Assembly: GCA_021295915.1 (NCBI GenBank)
Contig: JAGWBK010000012.1
Span: 39,593 to 103,592 of the forward strand
Direction: 5' to 3'
Origin: Dehalococcoidia bacterium
Lineage (GTDB): Bacteria; Chloroflexota; Dehalococcoidia; Lucifugimonadales; UBA1123
Length of the DNA stretch: 64,000 nucleotides
Of the stretch, positions 53,497-62,379 are shown piece after piece. The notes under the pieces were generated by a model, which did no database searches, was not told the origin of the DNA, and saw nothing but the letters and a program-made list of their open reading frames with translations. The first letter of the stretch is position 1. Every line of letters starts with the position of its first letter. Both the position numbers and the translations under genes were made by a program.

Positions 53497-54696
53497 CTAT
53501 TCGCGGTCCTTGACGACGCCGTCGCTGAGGAGCGACTCGATCTCCGAGTCGGAGATACCGAGTGTCTCACTCAGCACTTCTTCGGTGTGCTCTCCCAGCA
53601 GCGGCGGGTGGCCCTGGGAGGACGCAGGCGTCCTGCTCAAGTGCTGCAGGGCGCTGCCCAGCAGTTGGACGCTGCCAAGGGTGGGGTGGTCCACGTCCCA
53701 GACTGCGTTACGCGCCTTGGCCTGCGGGTCGTCGAGCGCGTCGGCGATCGTGTTGATCGAAGTGACCGTGATGCCGGCCTCCTGGAGTGCGGTCAGCCAG
53801 TGCTCGCGTGTGTTCTGTTTAATCTTGTCGTTCAGCATGGACGCTAGCAGTTCCCTGTGGACTACTCGGGCGGCGTTGTCCACGAACCGCTCGTCATCTG
53901 GAAGCTCAGGCAGTCCGACCACGTCGCAAAGCCGTCGGAACTGATCGTCGTTGTTGGCGGCCAGCATGAAGAAGCCGTCGGACGCCTCGAAGTCCTGGTA
54001 CGGCACGACCTGCGGATGCGCGTTGCCGATGCGGCCGGGGGCCTCGTTTGTCGCCAGGAAGCTCTGCGCGAGGTTGGCCATCGATGCGATCCCGACGTCG
54101 AACAGCGACACGTCTACGTGCTGCCCTTTGCCGCTCAGCGCTCGCTCGTGCAGCGCGGCCAGTATGCCTATCGTCGAATGCAACCCTGTCAGGATGTCGA
54201 CCCACGCCACACCGACCTTGGTCGGTCGCCCATCGGCCTCGCCGGTCACGCTCATGATGCCGGTCATGCCCTGTAGGGCGGCGTCGTAGCCCGGCTCAGC
54301 GGCGCGCGGCCCAGTCTGTCCAAAGCCGGTGACCGAGGCGTAGATGACCTTCGGGTTGACCTTCGAGAGCGATTCGTAGTCCAGCCCGTATCGGGCAAGG
54401 TTGCCCACGCGGAAGTTCTCGACAAGTACGTCGGCGCGCTCGGCGAGTCCACGGATGATCTTCTGGCCCCGCTCGTCTCTCAGGTTGACGATCAGGCTCT
54501 TCTTGCCCCGGTTAGCAGACAGGTAGTACGCACTCTCGGTGCCCACGAACGGTGGACCCCAGCTTCTCGTGTCATCGCCCCAGGGGGACTCGATCTTCCA
54601 GACCGTCGCTCCCAGGTCCGCCAGGATCTGCGTCCCGAAAGGCCCGGCCAGTATGCGGGACATATCCAGTACCGTAATGTCGCTCAGCGCGCCCAT
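53497..54696 (-). CDS. CaiB/BaiF CoA-transferase
   Basis: About 399 aa. It starts MGALSDITVLDMSRILAGPFGTQILADLGATVWKIE; the catalytic Asp is kept (VDVSLFD, residue 200). LLGEHTEEVL is the usual C-terminal feature. It probably moves CoA between carboxylic acids such as succinate and a substrate acid. ATG at 54696 with AAGGAAG upstream is chosen rather than an upstream extension. Confidence 0.9.
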   Translation of the reverse strand: MGALSDITVLDMSRILAGPFGTQILADLGATVWKIESPWGDDTRSWGPPFVGTESAYYLSANRGKKSLIVNLRDERGQKIIRGLAERADVLVENFRVGNLARYGLDYESLSKVNPKVIYASVTGFGQTGPRAAEPGYDAALQGMTGIMSVTGEADGRPTKVGVAWVDILTGLHSTIGILAALHERALSGKGQHVDVSLFDVGIASMANLAQSFLATNEAPGRIGNAHPQVVPYQDFEASDGFFMLAANNDDQFRRLCDVVGLPELPDDERFVDNAARVVHRELLASMLNDKIKQNTREHWLTALQEAGITVTSINTIADALDDPQAKARNAVWDVDHPTLGSVQLLGSALQHLSRTPASSQGHPPLLGEHTEEVLSETLGISDSEIESLLSDGVVKDRE

Positions 54697-54832
54697 GTGA
54701 TTCTTCCTTCGTCGAAATTCAGACGCAATACTAAAGGTTTGGTATAGTCGGCACAACAGGAAAATGGCCCAGCGCGCTCACCTGACCGCACCTACAATTG
54801 ATGTATAGGCCCGAGCCACGACAGGAACACAG

Positions 54833-56332
54833 ATGGTGCAGCACCGTACAGTCCTAGTTACCGGAGCCACCGGCTACATCGGTGGGAGGCTCGTCCCTCG
54901 TCTGCTGCGGCAGGGACACCGGGTCCGAGTCCTCGTCCGCAGCAGGTCGCGGGCGCTCTCACGCCCATGGGCCGACCGGGTCGAGATCGCGGTTGGCGAC
55001 GCCCTGGACAACGAGGCCCTGCTGGAGGCGCTGGATGGAGTAGACACCGCGTACTACCTGATCCACAGCATGTCCAGCGGCTCAGACTTCCACGATACGG
55101 ACATTCGGACCGCCCGCTCATTCGGTCGGGCTGCCCGGCAGACTGGCGTCAACAGCATCATCTACCTGGGAGGTCTGGGAAAGTCGGACCGCTTCCTCTC
55201 CAGGCATCTGCGTTCGAGGCAGGAGACAGGAGACGCCCTCCGAGAGGCCGGCGTTCCGGTCACCGAGTTCAGGGCAGCCGTGATCGTGGGATCCGGCAGC
55301 ATCTCCTTCGAGATGATCCGGCATCTTGTCGAGCGTCTGCCTGTCATGGTCTGTCCGAGATGGATCTACTCCCGTATCCAGCCTATCGCGGTGGAAGACC
55401 TGCTGGACTACCTGGTCGCAGCCCCCGGTACGCCGGAGAGTCGCGGCCGCACCATCGAGATCGGCGGCAAGGACGTGACCACCTACAGGGGCCTGATGCT
55501 AGGTTACGCCAATGCCAGAGGGCTCAGACGGATGCTGCTCCCTGTTCCAGTGCTGACTCCCCGCCTGTCGTCCTACTGGATACACTGGATGACACCCATA
55601 CCAGCCCCAATCAGCAAGGCGCTCGTCGAAGGGCTCCGAAACGAGGTTGTAGTGACGAACGACCTCGCAAGGAGACTCTTCTCTCACATCGAGCCGCAGG
55701 ACTTTGCCTCGGCCATAGGGCGAGTGACACAGGACCTCGACGAGGGTCGCATCGACACCTCGTGGAGCGACGCGGCTGGCGTGTCTGACAGAAGCGAAGG
55801 GCCCGTCCGGCTGGAGTCCCGGCACGGCATGATCGTCGAGCGTCGCAGGCGTACAGTTGCCGCTCCGGCGAGCGACGTCTTCCGTGTCTTTACAGGTATA
55901 GGCGGAGGCCGCGGCTGGTTCTTCGCAAACTGGACGTGGAAGCTGCGCGGCATGATAGACCGGCTTCTGGGAGGCGCTGGTCTGCGAAGGGGTCGTCGCC
56001 ACCCCGACGAGCTGCGCATCGGCGACGGGCTCGACTTCTGGAGAGTAGAAGACCTGGTTCCCGAACGCCTGCTGCGCCTGCGGGCCGAGATCAAGCTCCC
56101 CGGACGGGCGTGGCTCCAGTACGAGGTGCCCGAGAGTCTGGACGGCTCAAGCGAACTCGTACAAACCGCGGCGTTCATCCCCAGGGGCCTGTTTGGACTC
56201 GCCTACTGGTACGCGCTGTACCCCTTCCACGCCTGGATCTTCAGCGGGCTGATCAGGGCCGTCGGACGGCGGGCTGAGGGGCTGGCCATCTCCGCCAGCT
56301 CAGAGCAGGTCCCGCACCAGTCTGCAGACTGA
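54833..56332 (+). CDS. NAD(P)-binding/DUF2867 two-domain protein
   Basis: A 499-aa protein. The N-terminal half is an atypical (extended) SDR-like NAD(P)-binding domain (VLVTGATGYIGGRLVPRLL, AYYLIHSM, IYLGGLG), and the C-terminal half is a DUF2867/SRPBCC-like domain (RRRTVAAPASDVFRVFTGIGGGRGWFF, FWRVEDLVPERLLRLRAEIKLPGRAWLQYEV). The pair is widespread in bacteria, function unknown. It diverges from the CaiB gene upstream. Confidence 0.88.
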   Translation: MVQHRTVLVTGATGYIGGRLVPRLLRQGHRVRVLVRSRSRALSRPWADRVEIAVGDALDNEALLEALDGVDTAYYLIHSMSSGSDFHDTDIRTARSFGRAARQTGVNSIIYLGGLGKSDRFLSRHLRSRQETGDALREAGVPVTEFRAAVIVGSGSISFEMIRHLVERLPVMVCPRWIYSRIQPIAVEDLLDYLVAAPGTPESRGRTIEIGGKDVTTYRGLMLGYANARGLRRMLLPVPVLTPRLSSYWIHWMTPIPAPISKALVEGLRNEVVVTNDLARRLFSHIEPQDFASAIGRVTQDLDEGRIDTSWSDAAGVSDRSEGPVRLESRHGMIVERRRRTVAAPASDVFRVFTGIGGGRGWFFANWTWKLRGMIDRLLGGAGLRRGRRHPDELRIGDGLDFWRVEDLVPERLLRLRAEIKLPGRAWLQYEVPESLDGSSELVQTAAFIPRGLFGLAYWYALYPFHAWIFSGLIRAVGRRAEGLAISASSEQVPHQSAD

Positions 56333-56401
56333 TAGCCAATCTTCTCCCCGCCACCCGCTGGTATAATCCGGTCACCAAATCAGGAGGGCCGGCATGGTCA
56401 C

Positions 56402-56590
56402 GACACCCACGGGGTGCAAGAGTACTGGATCGTTGACCTCACCAACCGCATCGTCTGGGTCATGCTCCTGCGTGATGGAACACTGGTGGAACAGGGAATC
56501 TACGGGCAGGGCGATACCGTGACGTCCACGACGCTGGAGGGGTTCAGTGTCAGCTTGGACGAGGTTTTTGGTGGAGAGTGGCATACGTGA
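56402..56590 (+). pseudogene. C-terminal fragment of a Uma2-type endonuclease
   Basis: The stretch reads HGVQEYWIVDLTNRIVWVMLL...LEGFSVSLDEVFGGEWHT, the usual C-terminus of Uma2-fold PD-(D/E)XK proteins. The N-terminal two thirds are missing, and the nearest ATG (56394) is out of frame. It is a decayed copy upstream of an intact Uma2 gene. Confidence 0.65.
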
Positions 56591-56792
56591 CTACCCCAAT
56601 CATTCTACCGAGGCTTCCTCGGAATTGGCCGCCCCGGTATTCTCCCCGAGCTCGCCCGGATTGGTCGCAAGCTCCAAGTTCAAAGTCCCCGCCCTTGATC
56701 TCCGCCTTGATATAATCTCTCCAGTCCCAAGATCCAACACCATAGCCATCAACATCACCCAATCCCCACGTCAGCTGCTGTAGGTGTACATC

Positions 56793-57350
56793 ATGACTAC
56801 GACTCAAGAAAAGCTGCTTACGGCCGATGACCTGCTACGACTTCACAGCGAGGGCGTTCGCGGTGAGCTGATCCAAGGAGTTTTTTGCGAAAGTATGGCC
56901 TCTGGAGAAGAGCACGGTGAAGTTGCCGCAATTGTAATCAGCACATTGATGGAGTTTGTCCGACCTCGCAGATTAGGACGAGTTATCGGCACCGATTCTG
57001 GCATCCTACTGCAACGTGACCCAGATATGGTTCGAGAGCCGGACGTAGCCTTCATATCTGCCGACAAGCTGCCCATTGGTGTCGGGTTGAAGGGCTACTT
57101 CGAAGAGCCACCCGACCTGGTTGTCGAGATTGTGTCACCCTCAGACCGCCTCGAGAGCGTATTCGACAAGGCCTGTATGTGGGTCCTGTTTGGCGTTAGG
57201 CTGGTTTGGGTGCTGGACCCTGAGGATCGTTCAGTTGACGTCTTCAGACCAGGAATCTCGATGACCAAGCTCACCGAGAACGACTCCCTCGACGGCGCTG
57301 ACGTGCTTCCCGGCTTCTCCTGTACGGTCAGCGACCTCTTTGACCTCTAA
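56793..57350 (+). CDS. Uma2-family endonuclease-like protein
   Basis: About 185 aa of the Uma2/DUF820 family (PD-(D/E)XK fold). LTADDLLRL, GELIQGVF, RDPDMVREPDVAFIS and PDLVVEIVSPSDR hold the catalytic acidic residues; VWVLDPEDRSVDVFRPG and VLPGFSCTVSDLF end it. A Lys in the expected motif position is less clear (SVFDKACMWVLFGVRLVWVLD). These genes are often in multiple copies. ATG at 56793 is preferred to 56784. Confidence 0.85.
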   Translation: MTTTQEKLLTADDLLRLHSEGVRGELIQGVFCESMASGEEHGEVAAIVISTLMEFVRPRRLGRVIGTDSGILLQRDPDMVREPDVAFISADKLPIGVGLKGYFEEPPDLVVEIVSPSDRLESVFDKACMWVLFGVRLVWVLDPEDRSVDVFRPGISMTKLTENDSLDGADVLPGFSCTVSDLFDL

Positions 57351-57405
57351 TCACCAGACTACCTGGCCAGTCCCCACACGCAGAAAACTCCCCGGAGGCT
57401 CCTGA

Positions 57406-58551
57406 ATGAACATCCAGCCTTATGAAGTGCACATTTCCGACGATGTCCTCGATGACCTGAAGGTCAGGCTCAGCCGTACGCGGTGGCCGGACGAGTTGGA
57501 GGACGTCGCGTGGGACTACGGGTCCAGTCTCGCGTACATTCGTGAGCTGTGCGAGTACTGGCAGGACGGCTTCGACTGGCGCGCCCATGAGGCTCGAATC
57601 AACGAGTTCGACAACTACAGGGCCGACGTCGACGGGCTGGGTATCCACTACATTCACGCTAAGGGACAGGGCCCTGACCCTATCCCGCTGATCATCACGC
57701 ACGGGTGGCCAAGCACTTTCGCGGAGATGCTCAAGATCATCCCGCTGCTGTCTGATCCTGCAAGTCATGGGGGAGATGCTGCGCACTCGTTCGATGTGGT
57801 CGCCCCGTCTATGCCCGGATACGGCTTCTCCGACCGGCCCACGCAGCGGGGAATGAGCCCCATCCGCATCGCCGAACTGTGGAACACGCTGATGACCGAG
57901 GGCCTGGGCTATGACAACTTCGTCGCGCAGGGCGGCGACTGGGGAGCGCAGATCACGACGACGCTCGGACTGAACTTCCCTCAGACGGTGAGCGCGATCC
58001 ACCTGAATATGGCCGGCGGCGGGTCCCCGATTCCACCTGAAGACGAGCTCTCAGACGCTGAGAAGGAGTTCCTAGCGCACCGCGACTGGTGGCAGCAGGC
58101 AGAGGGCGCGTACGGACACCAACACCGCACCAAGCCGCAGACGCTGTCGTACGGTCTGAACGACTCGCCCGCTGGCCTGGCCGGCTGGATCGTGGAGAAG
58201 TGGCGCACCTGGAGCGACTGCAATGGCGATATCGAGTCGCGGTTCAGCAAGGACGAGCTGCTGACGCACCTCACAATCTACTGGGCCACGGAGACGATAA
58301 GCTCGTCGGTGCGACTGTACTACGAAAGTGGAAAGGCGCCGTCGCAGCTTACATCGGACAACCAGGTGACCGTCCCGACATCGTTTGCCAAGTTCCCGGT
58401 GGAGATCAGCTACCCACCCAGGGAGTGGCTCGAGCGGTTCTACAACCTGGCACGCTACACGGAGATGCCGAGCGGCGGTCACTTCGCCGCGGCTGAGGAG
58501 CCGCAGCTGCTCGCGGAAGACATACGCGCATCATTCCGCAGCCTGAGGTAG
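57406..58551 (+). CDS. Epoxide hydrolase with EHN domain
   Basis: A 381-aa alpha/beta hydrolase of the epoxide hydrolase class. The N-terminal EHN domain (VLDDLKVRLSRTRWPDELEDVAWDYG) is present. HGWPSTFAEM is the oxyanion motif and GGDWGAQI the nucleophile region (Asp). The C-terminal histidine falls in GGHFAAAEEP. CCGGAGG precedes the ATG. It hydrolyses epoxides to diols; the substrate is unknown. Confidence 0.92.
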   Translation: MNIQPYEVHISDDVLDDLKVRLSRTRWPDELEDVAWDYGSSLAYIRELCEYWQDGFDWRAHEARINEFDNYRADVDGLGIHYIHAKGQGPDPIPLIITHGWPSTFAEMLKIIPLLSDPASHGGDAAHSFDVVAPSMPGYGFSDRPTQRGMSPIRIAELWNTLMTEGLGYDNFVAQGGDWGAQITTTLGLNFPQTVSAIHLNMAGGGSPIPPEDELSDAEKEFLAHRDWWQQAEGAYGHQHRTKPQTLSYGLNDSPAGLAGWIVEKWRTWSDCNGDIESRFSKDELLTHLTIYWATETISSSVRLYYESGKAPSQLTSDNQVTVPTSFAKFPVEISYPPREWLERFYNLARYTEMPSGGHFAAAEEPQLLAEDIRASFRSLR

Positions 58552-58561
58552 TGAAAACAAA

Positions 58562-58594
58562 GCGGGTGGGCGTCCTTTAACAGGACCCCACCCG
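58562..58594 (-). terminator. Intrinsic terminator, minus strand
   Basis: CGGGTGGGCGTCCT and AGGACCCCACCCG form a long stem with one mismatch and loop TTAAC. Read on the minus strand it is followed by CTTTGTTTTC. It would end the small gene at 58631 and may also act for the converging epoxide hydrolase. Confidence 0.6.
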
Positions 58595-58630
58595 GTGGTT
58601 GCAAGGCAGTCCTCGATCATCCAAAAGACG

Positions 58631-58840
58631 TTATACGGGAGCTGCCTCGCGTGGTGCAGTCTGCTCGCTGACGGTCTGTTCAGACCGCCAGCCGACGGAT
58701 CCGATCTTGGCTTGACCAAGCGCGGCGTCGACGTTTGTGAGGAGCTTATAGTACCGCACGCCAGCGAAGGGCATGAATGACCCCATCAGCTTGACTGGTT
58801 CGGCGTCCGGTCTTCGACTTCGAATGACATTCGATATCAT
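58631..58840 (-). CDS. Small hypothetical protein
   Basis: A 69-aa protein, not recognised: basic N-terminus (MISNVIRSRRPDAEPVK), then MPFAGVRYYKLLTNVDAALGQAK. GGAGG lies at the right distance before ATG, and a terminator follows, which supports a real gene despite the size. Confidence 0.5.
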   Translation of the reverse strand: MISNVIRSRRPDAEPVKLMGSFMPFAGVRYYKLLTNVDAALGQAKIGSVGWRSEQTVSEQTAPREAAPV

Positions 58841-59021
58841 GATCGGCCTCCGGTTTCCACTGCTGTGTCCTATGCACTCAGTGTAGCCGACTGTGACGGA
58901 ATGTCAACTTTGTTCAGAAAAGCACAATCGAATCAGTCAGATTCTGACAGTTCAATGCGTGAAAAACGTCACAAGAACAGAGTTGCAGGATTCGAGATGG
59001 GGTCAGTCTTATAGACGGAGT

Positions 59022-59087
59022 TTTCGCCCTCACCCCCGGATCAAGTCCGGGGCAGGCTCTAACCCTCTCCCCCAGGGAGAGGGGACT
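59022..59087 (+). repeat. Palindromic repeat A with module M near its left end
   Basis: TTTTCGCCCTCACCCCCGG, module M (CCGGATCAAGTCCGGGGCAG), then CTAACCCTCTCCCCCAGGG. The 273-bp gap upstream of the small gene holds nothing else clear. Confidence 0.9.
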
Positions 59088-59113
59088 TCCGCTCCAACAA
59101 AATCGTTACTGCC

Positions 59114-60364
59114 TCAAAAGTTCTGCAACTCCTCTGTGGACATCCCCAGTTCGTCCACGTAGACCTCCCTGTTGTGCTCACCCAGCAGTGGAGGACGGCG
59201 GCTAATCGCCCACGGCGACTCGGGGAACTGGTACGGCGCACCAGCGTACACGAAGCTCTTGCCCAGGTCAGGATGCTCTACTTCCACGGGGAATCCGCGC
59301 GCCTGGAAGTGAGGGTCTTCAAGCACATCTTCAGGAGAGTTGACTATTCCCCACTGGAATCCAAGCGCCTGTGCCCGCTTGAACAGGACGTCTGCGTCCG
59401 TTCTCCGGGCCAGTTCGCGCATGACCTCCGCCACACGCCTCTGCTGCTCACGTGCTTCCCTGTCTCCGCGCCGCATCGCCTCCCGGCTCGGATAGTCGAG
59501 GAACTCGCCGAGGTCTTCTATCAGCCCCTCTTCCTGCAGCCACGACAGCAGGTGAATCCACTGCTCTTCGGTCCGGGCTCCGATGCCCACGTTCACGTAG
59601 CGACCGTCTCGACACAGCGCCTGACCGTCAGCCGTCGGCACGACCGACGCGTGCCTGCCTGTCTGCCTCTGCACCGTGTCTTCGGCCACGAGCCAGTTGA
59701 TGCTCGCGCCCTCAGTGGTGACGTTTGCGGCGGCGTGCATGTTGGCGTCTATGTACTGACCGATGCCGGTGAACTGCCGGTGGATCAGCGCAGTCAGCAC
59801 GCCCATGATCGCGAAGTGACAGACTATGTGGTACGCCTGATTACCTCCCCCTCTAACCGGAGGGATGGAGTGGTCGTCGTAGCCGCAACTCCACACTGGG
59901 CCTCCTAATGCCAGGGCGGTAAGGTCGGTGCTCGCGTAGTCGCTATACGGCCCCGACTGCCCGAACGGGGTGATGGACGCCATGACAAGGCCCGGTGTCT
60001 CTTTCGAGATAGCTTCGTAGCCCAGGCCTATCGAGTCCATGTACCCGGGAGGGTGGCTGTCCACAACGACGTCGGCCTGTGCAGCCAGCCGCATGAAGAC
60101 CTCGCGTCCGCCGTCCTGCTCCAGGTCGAGCGTGACGCTCCGCTTGCTGGTGTTGTAGTGCCAGAAGAACAGGCTCCTGTCAGGACCGGGCTCGTTCTCG
60201 TAGAACGGCTCGTAGGCCCTTGTGGGATCGCCCGTCGGAGGCTCTACCTTGATCACGTCGGCGCCCACATCGCCCATGAGCTTCCCGCACCATGCGCCGA
60301 TCTCGCCGCCCACCTCAAGCACGCGGACTCCGTCGAGAATGCCCTGTTCAAAGTGACGCTGCAC
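59114..60364 (-). CDS. CaiB/BaiF family protein lacking the catalytic Asp
   Basis: A 416-aa family-III CoA-transferase relative. It keeps the N-terminal ILDGVRVLEVGGEIGAWCGKLMGDVGADVIKVE and C-terminal PPLLGEHNREV, but the position of the catalytic Asp is Ala211 (IDANMHAAANV). It starts with GTG at 60364, one base after the stop of the next CaiB gene, so they are co-translated. It may be an inactive partner, or use another nucleophile. Confidence 0.87.
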   Translation of the reverse strand: MQRHFEQGILDGVRVLEVGGEIGAWCGKLMGDVGADVIKVEPPTGDPTRAYEPFYENEPGPDRSLFFWHYNTSKRSVTLDLEQDGGREVFMRLAAQADVVVDSHPPGYMDSIGLGYEAISKETPGLVMASITPFGQSGPYSDYASTDLTALALGGPVWSCGYDDHSIPPVRGGGNQAYHIVCHFAIMGVLTALIHRQFTGIGQYIDANMHAAANVTTEGASINWLVAEDTVQRQTGRHASVVPTADGQALCRDGRYVNVGIGARTEEQWIHLLSWLQEEGLIEDLGEFLDYPSREAMRRGDREAREQQRRVAEVMRELARRTDADVLFKRAQALGFQWGIVNSPEDVLEDPHFQARGFPVEVEHPDLGKSFVYAGAPYQFPESPWAISRRPPLLGEHNREVYVDELGMSTEELQNF

Positions 60365-60365
60365 G

Positions 60366-61622
60366 CTAGAAGACCCCCTCTTCGGTCAGGGCATCGACAG
60401 TTGCCTGTTCAATCCCAAGCACTTCGGCGAAGACCTCCTGATTGTGCTGGCCAAGCGTCGGGCCGCCCTTCTTGATCCGTGCCGGTGTTTCCGACAACTT
60501 GATCGGCATTCCGTCCACCCTGACCTTGCCCATCGCCTGATGCTCGACCGTCGGGAACAGTCCCCACTCTTTCGTGTTGGGATCGTTGTCGATGCGGTCG
60601 ACGGGGCGCTGTACCGCTCCGGCGGGAACTCCACGCGCCTGCAGAGCCTCCATCGCCTGCATGGGCGATCTGACCGACGTCCATGCTTCGATCCGCTCGT
60701 CGATCGCGTCGTGATGTTCGATGCGCCCATCAACCGTGGCAAGCTTGCTATCGGACGCCATGCCGTCGGCTCCGATTACTTCGCAGAGTGCTGCCCAGTC
60801 GTCGTCGTTCCGTACCGAGATGCCGACCCAGTTGTCGTCTCCCTCGCAGCGGTAGATGCCGTGTGGGGCCATCTTCGGATAGATGCTGCGGTTGCTGTTG
60901 GGGTTGCCGGGCCGCCTAGCTGGGTTACCGTTCACCGTATAGTCGAGGATCGCCGGGCCGTTGAGGGCAGCGGCGCCGTCGGTGCAGGACATGTCTATCC
61001 ACTGACCAACGCCAGTACGGTGACGATGATAGAGCGCCATCAGCAGGGCGATAGCCATCAGGTATCCGCCCGTGTGATTCATGTACGAGTACCCCCAACC
61101 GGCCGGAGGCATATCGGGCAACCCAGACTGGAACGTCAGGCCGGACACTGCCTGCACGATCGGTCCCCAGGTCTTGTACTCAGAGTACGGCCCCACGTGG
61201 CCGAATCCGCAGTTGGACACGTAGATGATATCGGGCTTGATTTTGACCATCTCCTCGTAGGAGAGGCCCCACCGATCCAGCACACCCTTCGAGAAGTTCT
61301 CGGTCACGGCGTCGCTGACCGAGATCAGCTCTTCGAGGATGGCCTTGGCCTTGGGCTTGCGCATGTCCAGAGTGACGCCCAGCTTCTCGATGTTGTGGTT
61401 GTTGAACGTGCCGCCGAGGTTGATGCCCCGCCGGTCATCCATCCACGGGCCGTTGCCCCTGAAGATGTCCCACTGGCCCTGCCTGAGCCTGTCCTCGACC
61501 CTGATCACCTGCGCCCCGAACGCCGCGAGTACACGGGTCGCCCCGGCGCCGGCAAGCTGGCCGGTAAAGTCGCATATACGGATGTTGGAAAGGGCTCTGG
61601 GTGTGTCACAGGTATCGTTCAT
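60366..61622 (-). CDS. CaiB/BaiF CoA-transferase
   Basis: A 418-aa family-III CoA-transferase. LSNIRICDFTGQLAGAGATRVLAAFGAQVIRVED is the N-terminal motif; the catalytic Asp is Asp215 (IDMSCTDG). It is immediately upstream of the Ala-substituted partner on the same strand, suggesting a two-subunit enzyme with one catalytic chain. Start ATG at 61622. CoA donor and acceptor are unknown. Confidence 0.9.
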   Translation of the reverse strand: MNDTCDTPRALSNIRICDFTGQLAGAGATRVLAAFGAQVIRVEDRLRQGQWDIFRGNGPWMDDRRGINLGGTFNNHNIEKLGVTLDMRKPKAKAILEELISVSDAVTENFSKGVLDRWGLSYEEMVKIKPDIIYVSNCGFGHVGPYSEYKTWGPIVQAVSGLTFQSGLPDMPPAGWGYSYMNHTGGYLMAIALLMALYHRHRTGVGQWIDMSCTDGAAALNGPAILDYTVNGNPARRPGNPNSNRSIYPKMAPHGIYRCEGDDNWVGISVRNDDDWAALCEVIGADGMASDSKLATVDGRIEHHDAIDERIEAWTSVRSPMQAMEALQARGVPAGAVQRPVDRIDNDPNTKEWGLFPTVEHQAMGKVRVDGMPIKLSETPARIKKGGPTLGQHNQEVFAEVLGIEQATVDALTEEGVF

Positions 61623-61642
61623 GCGCGGGTCTCTCCGGGAGA

Positions 61643-61990
61643 TTAAGTGCTCTCAATATGCGGAACAAGTGGCTCTACCAAATCAATCAGCATGGGGAGG
61701 TCCTCTGCGACGGTCTGCCAAAGTACATCCAGATCAATATCGAAGTAAACATGAACTAGACGGTTGCGCATGCCTACTACGTCTGGCCATGGGATAGTAG
61801 ACAGCTCATCCCGAGTTGCCGACGATACTTGATTGGCGGCTTCTCCCACAATCTCTACAGCCTTCGTAAGTGCGAAAACGAGCATCTCGTCTTGATCAAG
61901 ATCGTCTCGTGTCCGACCTTGCGCAAACGACAGGGCACTGTGTGCCGCGTCCAGCATATGCCGAAGGCGAACACTATCCCTCTCGTTCAT
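61643..61990 (-). CDS. hepT: HepT-like HEPN toxin
   Basis: A 115-aa helical HEPN protein. R75-N-R-L-V-H80-V-Y82 matches the Rx4H RNase motif with the Tyr that MntA modifies in Hep[15 protein letters not shown] is typical of the family. It overlaps its broken mntA partner by 17 bp. All key residues are kept, so toxicity cannot be excluded. Confidence 0.88.
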   Translation of the reverse strand: MNERDSVRLRHMLDAAHSALSFAQGRTRDDLDQDEMLVFALTKAVEIVGEAANQVSSATRDELSTIPWPDVVGMRNRLVHVYFDIDLDVLWQTVAEDLPMLIDLVEPLVPHIEST

Positions 61991-62254
61991 ACTGCACTTC
62001 CGCCTCCTTGAGGACCTTCTCTCTGAAATAGGGACTCAAGTCACCGGGTGTGCGAAGATCGACATATCTGTCCTGAAACAGATGGGACAGTTCCCGCTCC
62101 ATACGCGCGATCCGAAGGAGCCCTGGGATACGGTCAGGCTCGAATTCGACCAATACGTCGATGGAGCCGAGCCGAAGATTGCCAGCCGCCGGACTCCCCA
62201 CGCCTGGCAGAAGGACGCAACCTTTTCTTTCGGGATGGTCAGTGTCGAATTCAA
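61974..62254 (-). pseudogene. mntA: MntA antitoxin nucleotidyltransferase, broken by a deletion
   Basis: The N-terminal part ([25 protein letters not shown]) and the C-terminal part ([60 protein letters not shown]) are in different frames. The segment that should hold the G-S-x2-R-x..S-D-x-D catalytic loop is reduced to a few bases near 62160-62180. So the AMPylation active site is lost. The surrounding sequence is well conserved, suggesting a fairly recent event or an assembly error. Confidence 0.75.
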
Positions 62255-62308
62255 AACGTCGTCTCTATAACTCTCAAACTCAGTAAACACCGCCAAGAGA
62301 TGAAGAAT

Positions 62309-62336
62309 GGCAGGCAGTCTTCAGGCTGCCTGCCAC
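62309..62336 (-). terminator. Hairpin, probable terminator of the NHL gene
   Basis: TGGCAGGCAG, loop, CTGCCTGCCA is a perfect 10-bp stem 45 bp after the NHL gene. On the minus strand it is followed by TTCTTCATCTCTT. It may also be a further repeat family. Confidence 0.55.
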
Positions 62337-62379
62337 TATATCATCAAGAATTACGCTTGGACGTGCCTGTGTGCCCGGC

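Noticed and set aside
7737-59087. Repeats interpreted as a CRISPR array or as transcription terminators
   Set aside because: Copies are dispersed, not tandem with spacers. Some lie between divergent genes or inside genes, and they lack T-runs, so terminator function is not general.
60444-61646. 400-aa open frame on the plus strand opposite a CaiB gene
   Set aside because: Shadow of a CaiB gene with intact family motifs on the minus strand.
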